The notes under the pieces: generated by a model
Told to the model about the DNA's origin: nothing
Seen by the model: the letters and a program-made list of their open reading frames with translations, nothing else
Databases searched by the model: none
Part shown: positions 28,442-36,159 of the stretch, piece by piece
How the letters are laid out: every line of letters begins with the position of its first letter
Numbering within the stretch: the first letter of the stretch is position 1
Origin: Gammaproteobacteria bacterium 39-13
GTDB taxonomy: Bacteria > Pseudomonadota > Gammaproteobacteria > Berkiellales > Berkiellaceae
NCBI GenBank assembly: GCA_001898235.1
Contig: MKTN01000038.1
Coordinates: 124,001-188,000 of the forward strand
Direction of reading: 5' to 3'
Length of the DNA stretch: 64,000 bases
Made by a program: the position numbers and the translations under genes

Positions 28442-29887
28442 TTATACTCCCCAAGACGCTAACCATTGCTGACAAGCAAAAGAAGGATCCACCGCTCGTG
28501 TGATAGCACTGATCACAGATATTCCATCAATATTGCAAGCCATCACCTCAGGTAATCGCTTTATATTGATTCCGCCAATGGCAACAAGTTGAGTTGCGAC
28601 TAGATCACGCCACTTTCGTAAATTTTCTAATCCCTGTGGAGGAAATTTCATCGGTTTAGCGGTGGTAGGATAAATAGGCCCCAGCGCAATATAAGAAGGA
28701 TTAAGCGCATGTGCTCTAGCCAATTCAGCATAACTGTGAGTACTGATCCCAAGCCTTATTTCATTTTCAGCGAGCTTAAATACATCACAATTATCTAGGT
28801 CTTCTTGTCCTAAATGCACACCATACGCACCATATTGTAGAGCCTCCTGCCAATGATCATTAATAAAAAGTTGTACATCGTGTTGTGCACAAAGCCAAAT
28901 AGCCTGTTGAATACTATGCTGACAATAATCCTCGGATTGATCTTTTAAACGTAATTGACAACTTTTCACTCCCCATGATATACATTTTTCCAACCATGGA
29001 TAGTCTGGCACAATAGGATAAAATCCTATCCTTTCGTTCAAAGGCGCAAATTGAGGTTTTTTCCATCCTGAGATAGCATCAAAGGTCAACCAAGGAAGAT
29101 TTTCTGCACCATTTGGCCACTCGTTTATTTTAACAAAAGCACGGTTAGTATATATATCGGCTTGTTTGATGCATTGATACGTCGTCATTTTTGCCAAGAC
29201 AAATGCATCTTTTATATCAAACCCTCGAGCAATAAAGGCGCTTAACGCAGTACTAAATAAGCATCCGGTTCCATGTGTTTTTACCTCTTTTTGTCGTGGT
29301 AGTGTCAACCATATGCTTTCTTTACCATCTGTCCAGAGATCTTGCGCATATTCTCCTCGTAAATGACCACCTTTTAATATTACTTGCTTTGCTCCCATTT
29401 GGCACAGTTTTCTTGCCGCAAACAACATTTCCTGCGGTGTTGTTATTTCTTGTTCGGTTAATATCTGTGCTTCCATCACATTCGGCGTTAACACCGTCAC
29501 TAATGGCAGCCATTTTTCTTTGATAATGTTGATAGCTGACGCCTGCATTAAACGATGTTCGCTTGATGAAATCATGACGGGATCGTAAATAACAGGACAT
29601 GGCGGATCCAATATAAGTTCAGATAGTGCCATAACGCTTTCTACTGTCGGTAGCAGTCCTACTTTGATGACATGTGGCCAACCCAATTTTTTGAGGCTAA
29701 GAAATTGAGCGGCAATCATCTGGGCACTCAGTGCTTCAACATTATTGACCTCCAACCCATTCTGCGCAATTACGGCGGTAATGATGGAACGCCCATTCAC
29801 ACCAAGGACAGAAAGTGTATGGCTATCGGCAGTAACACCGGCACTATTAGAAGGTGAAAAACCAGCAATTGACCAAACCGTACTCAT
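28442..29887 (-). CDS. thiDE: Fused HMP(-P) kinase and thiamine-phosphate synthase
   Basis: Residues 1-250 are a ThiD ribokinase-fold kinase making HMP-PP, with AGFSPSNSAGVTADSHTLS, YDPVMISSS, VLTPNVMEA and the anion-hole HGTGCLFSTA. Residues 275-481 are a ThiE TIM barrel joining HMP-PP with thiazole phosphate: QLRLKD, FINDHWQEAL, GVHLGQEDL, IALGPIYPTTAKP and VAIGGI. ThiD has AGFSPSNSAG where many have SDSSGGAGI, so the HMP site is somewhat atypical. The gene follows thiG directly (1-base spacing). The product joins the two branches made by neighbouring genes. Confidence 0.9.
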   Translation of the reverse strand: MSTVWSIAGFSPSNSAGVTADSHTLSVLGVNGRSIITAVIAQNGLEVNNVEALSAQMIAAQFLSLKKLGWPHVIKVGLLPTVESVMALSELILDPPCPVIYDPVMISSSEHRLMQASAINIIKEKWLPLVTVLTPNVMEAQILTEQEITTPQEMLFAARKLCQMGAKQVILKGGHLRGEYAQDLWTDGKESIWLTLPRQKEVKTHGTGCLFSTALSAFIARGFDIKDAFVLAKMTTYQCIKQADIYTNRAFVKINEWPNGAENLPWLTFDAISGWKKPQFAPLNERIGFYPIVPDYPWLEKCISWGVKSCQLRLKDQSEDYCQHSIQQAIWLCAQHDVQLFINDHWQEALQYGAYGVHLGQEDLDNCDVFKLAENEIRLGISTHSYAELARAHALNPSYIALGPIYPTTAKPMKFPPQGLENLRKWRDLVATQLVAIGGINIKRLPEVMACNIDGISVISAITRAVDPSFACQQWLASWGV

Positions 29888-30664
29888 TTATCGTGCTCCA
29901 AAATAGGTTTGTTCAAGCGGTGTGCTGGCATGAGCGAAATCGGTTTCTGGCATTATACCCGCTTGATGAGCTACATACCCACTTTCTACTGCTAAAGAAA
30001 ATGCGCTTGCCATAGCAACAGGATCGAGCGCTTGTGCAATCGCGCTATTGACGAGTACAGCATCATATCCCAACATCAATGCCTGCATCGCATGCATTGG
30101 TGAGCCAATGCCGGCATCAACAATGAGTGTTGCATCAGGCAAGCGGGTACGTAACAGTTTGAGCCCAAAGGGATTAAGTAACCCTTTTCCCGAACCAATT
30201 GGTGCGCCCCATGGCATTAAGATATGACATCCCAAATCATATAATTTTTGACAAACAATATAATCTTCAGTACAAAAAGGAAAAACTTCAAAACCCATCT
30301 CAATTAAAGTTCGAGCTGCCTTTAAGAGCTCAAAGGGATCTGGTTGTAACAACATATCGTCACCAGAGATCTCTAATTTAATCCAATGGGTTGAGAATAT
30401 TTCACGAGCCATTTCTGCAATATAAATCGCTTCTTTAGCTTGTCGGCATCCTGCAGTATTGGGCAACACTAAAGAAGATAGACTATTGATAATATCCCAA
30501 AAGCGTTGCCCGCACCGATTAGTAGGATCTTCTCTTTTCAAAGAGACTGTCACTATCTCTGCTTTTGAAGCAACTACAGCTTGGTGCAATATCTCCAAAG
30601 AAGGGTAACCTGCTGTACCTATAAGTAATCTAGATTGACAGGATTTTCCGCCTAGTTCCCACAT
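29888..30664 (-). CDS. thiG: Thiazole synthase
   Basis: Forms the thiazole ring from deoxyxylulose phosphate, dehydroglycine and ThiS-thiocarboxylate. The 258-residue TIM barrel has LLIGTAGYPS, WIKLEISGDD (imine-forming lysine), PFCTEDYIVCQKL, MPWGAPIGSGKG, VDAGIGSPMHAMQALMLGYDAVLVNSAIA. All are family hallmarks. It abuts thiS upstream and thiDE downstream with no spacing. Confidence 0.95.
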   Translation of the reverse strand: MWELGGKSCQSRLLIGTAGYPSLEILHQAVVASKAEIVTVSLKREDPTNRCGQRFWDIINSLSSLVLPNTAGCRQAKEAIYIAEMAREIFSTHWIKLEISGDDMLLQPDPFELLKAARTLIEMGFEVFPFCTEDYIVCQKLYDLGCHILMPWGAPIGSGKGLLNPFGLKLLRTRLPDATLIVDAGIGSPMHAMQALMLGYDAVLVNSAIAQALDPVAMASAFSLAVESGYVAHQAGIMPETDFAHASTPLEQTYFGAR

Positions 30665-30865
30665 TTACCCCCCCTGCATCGGTATTAAAATATCAATCTG
30701 ATCTGCTTCTTTTAATATCGTGCTAGCATAATCTGAACGTGAGATCACACGTCCGTTGATAGCCAATGCAAAAATTTTCTCTTGTAGACCATAAATGGCC
30801 AAAGCACTTGCCACATCGCAAGATTGTTCAAGTTCAATCACTCTATTATTGATTGTAATTTTCAT
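30665..30865 (-). CDS. thiS: Sulfur carrier protein ThiS
   Basis: A 66-residue ubiquitin-like sulfur carrier ending in Gly-Gly (LIPMQGG), the residues that become the thiocarboxylate. The N-terminal beta strand MKITINNRVIEL and the middle LALNGR-like ALAINGRVISRSDY fit the family. The start overlaps the end of thiO by four bases. ThiF (27353-28438) is its predicted activating enzyme. Confidence 0.93.
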   Translation of the reverse strand: MKITINNRVIELEQSCDVASALAIYGLQEKIFALAINGRVISRSDYASTILKEADQIDILIPMQGG

Positions 30866-31881
30866 TCGTTCTCCAATATTTTCCTAGCCACCTGCTCAGC
30901 AAGAATTGGCCCTAGCAAATAACCGTGTCTAAACATACCGTTGATATGCATAATGCCCTCCACTTCAGCACAATAGGGAAAATGATTGGGCATCGTTGGA
31001 CGGGATCTCGCATGCAAAGCAGTAATATTTGCTTCATGAAATCCTGGATGCACACCGACCGCCGCGGTCATTAAAGCCAAAGCACTTTCTATGGTCATTG
31101 GCGCATTACTTTCACTTTCTATCTGGGTTGCGCCAATCACATAAGTATGGTTTTCACGCGGCACGATGTAACAAGGGTATCTTGGATGTAGCAAACGAAT
31201 TTGATGTTGAATATTTACATTAAGTGCTTGGCAATAAATCAACTCGCCTCTGACGCCCCTTAATGTCGGCAGCATTGTTTTCGCACCGAGCCCACGGCAA
31301 TCAATTGTTTTATCAAATATAAATTCGGCTTGATTGGCTTTAATGCGTTTTGCTGAAATAAACTCAACCTCATGAAAAGGATGATAGACAACCCCTTCAT
31401 TGATTAAAAAAATATTGAGTGCAGCAAAAAGCTGTTGTGGATCTATTCTTGCTTCTTGCGGTAAATAGCATCCAATAAAATTCGTCAATTCTGGTTCAAA
31501 CGAGACTATTTCTTTTTCCGTCAAGACTGGAACCTTGATATTTAATTGACGCCATATTTTATCAATATAATGATTGAGATAAGATTTTTGTCTTGATGAA
31601 GCTAAAATTAAGGACCCATTGTCTTGATAAAATACTTTATCGGGTAAAGTAGCTAGTATACGTGGCCACCATGCAAGCGCTTTCTCGCCTAAATGATGCC
31701 ATTCACTTTGCAAGAATTCTTGCTCCGAAAAAGGGCTAATCATGCCAGCAGCAATAAAACTGCAGGCATCTTCGCCTTCAAGGCTTCCTCGGCAAAATAG
31801 ATGCACTTCGCAATCTTGTTGGCACAAATGCCATGCCAACAACCGACCGACGATACCAGCTCCAACAATCCCTATTTTCAT
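30862..31881 (-). CDS. thiO: Glycine oxidase ThiO
   Basis: A FAD-dependent D-amino-acid-oxidase-family enzyme that oxidises glycine to the imine used by ThiG. The 339-residue protein has the dinucleotide motif GAGIVGRLLAWHL at residues 7-19, DCRGLGAK, a VRGELI strand, and the C-terminal HINGMFRHGYLLGPILAEQVA that contacts FAD. Using ThiO indicates an aerobic thiazole pathway rather than radical-SAM ThiH. It lies between the HMP-P synthase gene and thiS. Confidence 0.92.
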   Translation of the reverse strand: MKIGIVGAGIVGRLLAWHLCQQDCEVHLFCRGSLEGEDACSFIAAGMISPFSEQEFLQSEWHHLGEKALAWWPRILATLPDKVFYQDNGSLILASSRQKSYLNHYIDKIWRQLNIKVPVLTEKEIVSFEPELTNFIGCYLPQEARIDPQQLFAALNIFLINEGVVYHPFHEVEFISAKRIKANQAEFIFDKTIDCRGLGAKTMLPTLRGVRGELIYCQALNVNIQHQIRLLHPRYPCYIVPRENHTYVIGATQIESESNAPMTIESALALMTAAVGVHPGFHEANITALHARSRPTMPNHFPYCAEVEGIMHINGMFRHGYLLGPILAEQVARKILENE

Positions 31882-31887
31882 GTCAGG

Positions 31888-32823
31888 TTATACGCAACAA
31901 ACAACTGGTTTAATTTCTGAATACGGCATTTGCGCAATAAAATCGTTGGTATAACATTTATCCAGGGCAAGCTCGCCATGATGCAGCCCAAGATGCTGCG
32001 TATATTGATACACCTTATTCCAATCTCTTTCTACATTAAGTAATGATCGCGAAAAAAATGGCAATGTATGGGTGAATATTTTCTGGCCTGTCTCAGATTT
32101 AAATTGGGGCTGTAATTCACAGATAATGGTATAAGCATCTTGTGGATATTGTGTAACATAGGATGCACCACGCTCTGTTGCACTTAAAAATGCTTGCAGA
32201 ATTTCCGGTTTATTTTCCAATGTTTTTTCATGGGCAATAATTTGAATAGAACAAAAGCAACAGCAACCAAGTCCTGCTAGCTGATCAATCCTGAGAATAG
32301 AAGTAGTGCCTGCTCGTGATTCTAATTCAACCTGATGGAAATTACTAAATCCAATACCTGCATCGATCCTACCTTCACAAATGGCATCGACCATATACAT
32401 GCCCACTCTGACAGTTTCGTACGCCGAGGGCTCGATATTGGCATATTTAGCAAGATTATCAATAATTTGTTTGCCAAATTCTCCAATGTACCCTAAGCGT
32501 TTACCTCGGATATCAGCAAAGTCGTTGATCTCAGCACGTTTTAGAGAAATGAGCCCTGTAGGCGGTTCATCTAACAGTGTGCCAATAGAACATATAGGAT
32601 AACCTCTTGCTCGCCCCGCAATAGTATGGATCATCGCTTTGAGTCCAATATCAACACTATTTTGTCCTACAATTTTCGTCACATCACTTGGATCGGTAGG
32701 TTGTATTATCGCTAAATGAAGTCCGGCTTCCTTATAAAATCCTAACGCTTGAGCAACAAAAATGGGGGCATGATAAGGATTAGCGTACCAATTTAGCATG
32801 AGAGTCGTAAAAGCTTTAGACAT
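31888..32823 (-). CDS. THI5-type HMP-P synthase (pyrimidine branch of thiamine synthesis)
   Basis: A 311-residue NMT1/THI5 protein. It looks like a periplasmic binding protein but has no signal peptide and carries the yeast Thi5 features. K62 and H66 lie in GLKAMIHT at the same positions as in yeast Thi5, where His66 donates atoms to the pyrimidine and Lys62 binds PLP. An iron-associated CCCFC motif is at residues 187-191 and GEFGK at 114-118. These point to a suicide HMP-P synthase using PLP and histidine, in place of radical-SAM ThiC. A functional Legionella homologue is known. It is the first intact gene after a TPP riboswitch and precedes thiO. An automatic call of ABC transporter substrate-binding protein would be misleading. 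Confidence 0.92.
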   Translation of the reverse strand: MSKAFTTLMLNWYANPYHAPIFVAQALGFYKEAGLHLAIIQPTDPSDVTKIVGQNSVDIGLKAMIHTIAGRARGYPICSIGTLLDEPPTGLISLKRAEINDFADIRGKRLGYIGEFGKQIIDNLAKYANIEPSAYETVRVGMYMVDAICEGRIDAGIGFSNFHQVELESRAGTTSILRIDQLAGLGCCCFCSIQIIAHEKTLENKPEILQAFLSATERGASYVTQYPQDAYTIICELQPQFKSETGQKIFTHTLPFFSRSLLNVERDWNKVYQYTQHLGLHHGELALDKCYTNDFIAQMPYSEIKPVVCCV

Positions 32824-33085
32824 GATTTTTCCTTTGCAAATAATCTTTCTTCAAAATTTTGATAATACGTTGCCGTCGCACTAACAAAAGTGCTATTGAA
32901 TTAAAAAAACAGGCACAAAGCATTACAAGCCAAAAATAATGGCTTAAAAATGTTTGATATTGTGTAAATTGATAAGAAGATCAGCCGCTTTCAAAATAGG
33001 CAAAGCTAAACCTTGCATTTTTTTTGAAAAAATAGCAGGAAATGTAAATGAAATAGCCAAATATAGAACATACGCAATCGTGCAT
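32816..33085 (-). pseudogene. Frameshifted small two-TM membrane protein between TPP riboswitch and THI5 gene
   Basis: An ATG at 33085-33083 sits 9 bases after GGAGGG, which is the 3' strand of the riboswitch aptamer. The frame from this ATG is interrupted by TGA at codon 35, yet reopens and ends at TAA 32818-32816, overlapping the THI5 start. In the +1 frame the interrupted part reads as a hydrophobic protein (IAYVLYLAISFTFPAIFSKK, then LALPILKAADLLINLHNIKHF). Adding one T to a T5 run joins it to LSHYFWLVMLCACFFNSIALL and a basic tail RRQRIIKILKKDYLQRK. This looks like an approximately 89-residue membrane protein with compensating frameshifts. Function is unknown, and chance open frames in AT-rich DNA remain possible. 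Confidence 0.4.
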
Positions 33086-33093
33086 AGTCTCTT

Positions 33094-33285
33094 TCCCTCC
33101 GCAGATATTAATCAGTGCAGGTTCAACGGGTCCGATCTAATACTTTTTCCAGTTTTTTTAGGCAGATTGCTCTAACACTTGCCACCTTGTCTAAAATCAA
33201 ACTGGGAGAGTATGTAGCCCTTCACCTCTAAGCTGGTGTTGTGGGCTCTTCGATCATCTCAGCGAGAATACTCGCACCCCGAGAG
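33094..33285 (-). promoter_or_regulatory. TPP riboswitch (thi box) of the thiamine operon
   Basis: Read on the minus strand, the 5' half is CTCGGGGTGCGAG followed by CGCTGAGATGATC, the conserved GGGGUGC and CUGAGA elements. The 3' half is GGACCCGTTGAACCTG then ATTAATATCTGCGGAGGGA, the conserved ACCCGUUGAACCUG and CUGCG-AGGGA elements. About 85 bases lie between the halves, indicating an enlarged P3 arm. The terminal GGAGGG doubles as a ribosome binding site for the ATG at 33085, suggesting translational control. It fits feedback control of the downstream thi genes by thiamine diphosphate. Confidence 0.93.
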
Positions 33286-33292
33286 TTGGTGT

Positions 33293-33322
33293 ATAATAGG
33301 CTTAAATTAGTAGAATTGTAAA
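33293..33322 (-). promoter_or_regulatory. Sigma-70 promoter of the thiamine operon
   Basis: On the minus strand, TTTACA (33322-33317), an 18-base spacer and TATTAT (33298-33293). Transcription would start near 33286, exactly at the 5' end of the riboswitch. One base further upstream the dispersed element copy begins. Confidence 0.7.
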
Positions 33323-33323
33323 G

Positions 33324-33445
33324 TATAGTCTTTGCATATGAGTTTTCATGGGTTGCCCTCGCCATCTCACAACCCTCATGTATTTTATATACACGGCGGT
33401 TGTGCGAGACTCGGCGTCTACCTGAAAACTCATGTGCTGTGACGA
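33324..33445 (-). repeat. Dispersed TAGTC element between the thi promoter and the HAD gene
   Basis: On the minus strand it begins GTCGTCACAGCACATGAG, continues TTTTCAGGTAGACGCCGAG, TGTATATAAAATACATGAGGGTTGTGAG and ends AAAGACTATA. It separates the thi operon promoter from the divergent HAD-family gene and ends 21 bases before that gene's ATG. Confidence 0.8.
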
Positions 33446-33466
33446 CCTAATGTGGGAAGAATATAA

Positions 33467-34147
33467 ATGCATTTAGTCATATTTGATATAGACGGCACGC
33501 TCATCCACTCACATGACGAAGAAGCCGATTGTTTTGAACGGGCACTATGCCATGTTACCGGTATCAGTGAAATTACTAAGGATTTGCAGTCTTATCAGCA
33601 TGTCACAGATACTGGTATTGCGCATGAATGCATTGTTAATCATTTGAATCGCCCGCCAACAGCAGAAGAATTAACCGCAATTGAAGAATTGTTTTTATCA
33701 CACTTTGAACAATCTTTAATCGTTTCACCAACTATGCCCATCCCCGGCGCTTATGATTTACTTTCACATTTTTATAAGCAACCCGATTTTTGTCTTGCCA
33801 TTGCAACAGGATCTTATTTTCGTTCCGCACTCTTAAAATTACAGCATGCAGCTTTAGATTTTACCTTACCGCTTGCAACTTGTAATGATAGCGTATCACG
33901 CATTGAAATTATGAAAACAGCTGTTTCTAAAGCGCAAACTACCTATCAACAACCTGATTTTGAATCTATTACTTATCTTGGCGATGGACCTTGGGATATA
34001 GCTGCCGTGAAAGCTTTACAATGGAAATTCATTGGTATTGCTAGCAATTATTCTCATGAGATGCTTAAAAATTGCGGTGCAGAAATGATTGTTGATGATT
34101 ACTTATGTAATGCTGACAAACTAATGCAACATATTCGTCAAAATTAA
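33467..34147 (+). CDS. HAD-superfamily hydrolase
   Basis: A 226-residue haloacid-dehalogenase-type phosphatase. Motif I is FDIDGTLIHS (nucleophile Asp at 8), motif II is the ATGS segment near 117, and motif IV is LGDGPWDIAAV. A helical cap lies between motifs I and II. It resembles the phosphoglycolate phosphatase/beta-phosphoglucomutase group but the substrate cannot be assigned. The gene stands alone between two copies of the dispersed element. GGAAG lies shortly before the ATG. Confidence 0.8.
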   Translation: MHLVIFDIDGTLIHSHDEEADCFERALCHVTGISEITKDLQSYQHVTDTGIAHECIVNHLNRPPTAEELTAIEELFLSHFEQSLIVSPTMPIPGAYDLLSHFYKQPDFCLAIATGSYFRSALLKLQHAALDFTLPLATCNDSVSRIEIMKTAVSKAQTTYQQPDFESITYLGDGPWDIAAVKALQWKFIGIASNYSHEMLKNCGAEMIVDDYLCNADKLMQHIRQN

Positions 34148-34152
34148 CCCAC

Positions 34153-34285
34153 TAGTCACAGCGTATAAGTTTGCGGATAGGCGCGACCCGCCGAAACATT
34201 TGCAAAGGCGGGCCAGACTGTACATAAAAGTACATGAGGATTGCGATATAGCAAAGACGACATCCTCGATCATGTGAGAAGACTA
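34153..34285 (+). repeat. Dispersed TAGTC element overlapping the pilT stop codon
   Basis: Starts TAGTCACAGCG, contains GCGGATAGGCGCGAC, an internal hairpin CCCGCC/GGCGGG, the core TGTACATAAAAGTACATGAG and GATTGCGA, and ends GACTA at 34281-34285. The terminal CTA (34283-34285) is the TAG stop codon of pilT on the minus strand, so the element end defines the end of PilT. Confidence 0.8.
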
Positions 34286-35320
34286 AAAGATTTCCTTATT
34301 GACGGCCTTTTCACGCGCTTCCAGCCGGGTCACTTTTCCTGAATCAACAAGATTTTTTAACGCTTGATCTAACGTTTGCATGCCCAGCGCTTGCCCGGTC
34401 TGTATAGTAGAATACATTTGCGCAACCTTATTTTCACGGATAAGGTTACGGATAGCAGGATTACATACCATAATTTCATGCGCAGCAAGTCTGCCACCAC
34501 CTACCTTTTTTAATAAGCTTTGGGAAATCACAGCACGCAATGATTCTGACAGCATCGAGCGCACCATTTCTTTTTCTCCGGCAGGAAACACGTCAACGAC
34601 ACGATCGATTGTCTTTGCAGCAGAAGTCGTATGCAAGGTGCCAAAAACTAAATGGCCTGTTTCAGCAGCGGTTAGCGCGAGTCGGATGGTTTCCAGATCG
34701 CGCATTTCCCCGACCAAGATAACATCAGGATCTTCACGCAAAGCTGAACGCAACGCTTCATTAAAGCCATGTGTCGTCGTGTGTACTTCTCGTTGGTTAA
34801 TCAATGATTTCTTACTTTGATGTACAAATTCGATAGGATCTTCAATTGTCAGAATATGACCATACTTTTGCGCATTAATATAATCAATCATGGCAGCCAA
34901 GGTTGTACTCTTACCAGAGCCAGTAGGGCCTGTGACCAACACTATCCCGCGCGGATATTCTGCAATTTCAGAGAATATTTTAGGCGCATTTAACTCTTCT
35001 AGCGTCAATACTTTAGAGGGAATGGTTCTTAGAACAGCCCCTGCCCCACGGTGTTGATTAAACACATTGACACGAAAACGAGATAAGCCAGGAACTTCAT
35101 AAGAAAAGTCTGTTTCTAAAAACTCTTCATAGTCTCTTCTATGCTTATCACTCATGATATCATAAATAAGGGCTTGTACTTCTTTATGTTCAAGCGGTGG
35201 CACATTGACCCGACGAATATCGCCATCAACCCGGATCATGGGCGGTAATCCTGCAGATAAGTGCAAATCGGAGGCATTATTTTGTACGCTAAAGGTCAGT
35301 AGCTCGGTGATATCCATCAC
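34283..35320 (-). CDS. pilT: Type IV pilus retraction ATPase PilT
   Basis: A hexameric secretion ATPase that retracts type IV pili. The 345-residue protein has the N-terminal MDITELLTFSVQNNASDLHLSAG, Walker A GPTGSGKSTT near 130, the Asp box GEMRDLETIRLALTAAETGHLVFGTLHT and AHEIM. The order and length match PilT, and the intact AIRNLIRE segment is typical. The stop codon lies inside the end of a dispersed element, so the original C-terminus may have been altered by a few residues (it now ends EKAVNKEIF). pilU is not adjacent. It is divergent from yggS. Confidence 0.95.
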   Translation of the reverse strand: MMDITELLTFSVQNNASDLHLSAGLPPMIRVDGDIRRVNVPPLEHKEVQALIYDIMSDKHRRDYEEFLETDFSYEVPGLSRFRVNVFNQHRGAGAVLRTIPSKVLTLEELNAPKIFSEIAEYPRGIVLVTGPTGSGKSTTLAAMIDYINAQKYGHILTIEDPIEFVHQSKKSLINQREVHTTTHGFNEALRSALREDPDVILVGEMRDLETIRLALTAAETGHLVFGTLHTTSAAKTIDRVVDVFPAGEKEMVRSMLSESLRAVISQSLLKKVGGGRLAAHEIMVCNPAIRNLIRENKVAQMYSTIQTGQALGMQTLDQALKNLVDSGKVTRLEAREKAVNKEIF

Positions 35321-35345
35321 GGCCTCCCAGTAACTGATAGAATTT

Positions 35346-35450
35346 TGTCACAGCAGATGACATCAGGTGTCGAGCTCCTGGCAACTGGGCGTGTACATAA
35401 AAGTACATGAGGATTGCAAGAGCCCCCGAAGATTCATATGCGAAGACTAT
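35346..35450 (+). repeat. Dispersed TAGTC element between pilT and yggS
   Basis: Starts TGTCACAGCAGATGA, has GTCGAGCTCCTGGCAAC, the core GTGTACATAAAAGTACATGAG and GATTGCAAGAG, and ends CGAAGACTAT. It fills the divergent pilT/yggS gap and ends 14 bases before the yggS start; an upstream in-frame ATG of yggS at 35407 falls inside it. Confidence 0.8.
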
Positions 35451-35463
35451 AAGAGAGTTTTTC

Positions 35464-36159
35464 ATGGCTGATCTTATTGCTAATTTCCATACTGTCTTGC
35501 AACGCATTCGCGCTGCCGAACAAAAATATAACCGCCTTTCTGGAAGCGTTTCGCTCCTTGCTGTGAGTAAAACACACACACCTGAACAAATACTCACCTT
35601 AAATGATGCAGGGCAGCAATCCTTCGGAGAGAATTATGTCAAAGAGGCCCTTGTCAAACTATCGGCAGTAGCGCAAAAACAGTTAACCTGGCACTTCATT
35701 GGCCCCATCCAAACCAATAAAACCAAAGATATTGCTCAAAATTTCAGTTGGGTACACACCGTGTGCCGCATCACTGAAGCTGAACACTTATCGCGATTTC
35801 GCGCCAGTGTAGGTGAGCCTTTAAATATCTGTATACAAATCAAGTTAGATAATAATCCTCGCAAATCAGGCGTCGCTTTAAAGGATGTCCCCGCATTAAT
35901 CACCGCAATTAAAACACTACCTTATCTACGTTTGCGAGGTTTAATGACGTTACCACCTTATGTAGAAGGCTTTGAAGAACAGCGCAAATACTTTAGTCTA
36001 TTGCGAGCTTTATTTGAGCAATTAAATCAACAAGGTGAAACACTAGACACTTTATCCATGGGAATGACACATGATTTAGAAGCAGCTGTTGCAGAAGGTG
36101 CAACGATAGTCCGAATTGGTACAGGGTTATTTGGTCCACGTAAGGTAACAACATCATGA
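35464..36159 (+). CDS. yggS: YggS-family PLP-binding protein (PLP homeostasis)
   Basis: A 231-residue alanine-racemase-fold protein that binds pyridoxal phosphate and helps PLP balance. SLLAVSKTHTPEQI carries the PLP lysine; FGENYVKEA, WHFIGPIQTNKTK, SGVAL, LRGLMTLPP, LSMGMTHDLEAAV and RIGTGLFGPR are family motifs. The start at 35464 (MADLIANFHTV) is preceded by AAGAGAG. An earlier in-frame ATG at 35407 would add 19 residues encoded by the repeat and is unlikely. Its stop overlaps the proC start (ATGA). Confidence 0.93.
   Translation: MADLIANFHTVLQRIRAAEQKYNRLSGSVSLLAVSKTHTPEQILTLNDAGQQSFGENYVKEALVKLSAVAQKQLTWHFIGPIQTNKTKDIAQNFSWVHTVCRITEAEHLSRFRASVGEPLNICIQIKLDNNPRKSGVALKDVPALITAIKTLPYLRLRGLMTLPPYVEGFEEQRKYFSLLRALFEQLNQQGETLDTLSMGMTHDLEAAVAEGATIVRIGTGLFGPRKVTTS

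Noticed and set aside
31888-32823. ABC transporter substrate-binding protein call
   Set aside because: There is no signal peptide or lipobox and no adjacent permease or ATPase. The Thi5 residues K62, H66 and CCCFC are all present.
32954-33175. A 73-codon + strand open frame in the thi leader
   Set aside because: It runs antisense through the TPP riboswitch and leader and has no ribosome binding site.
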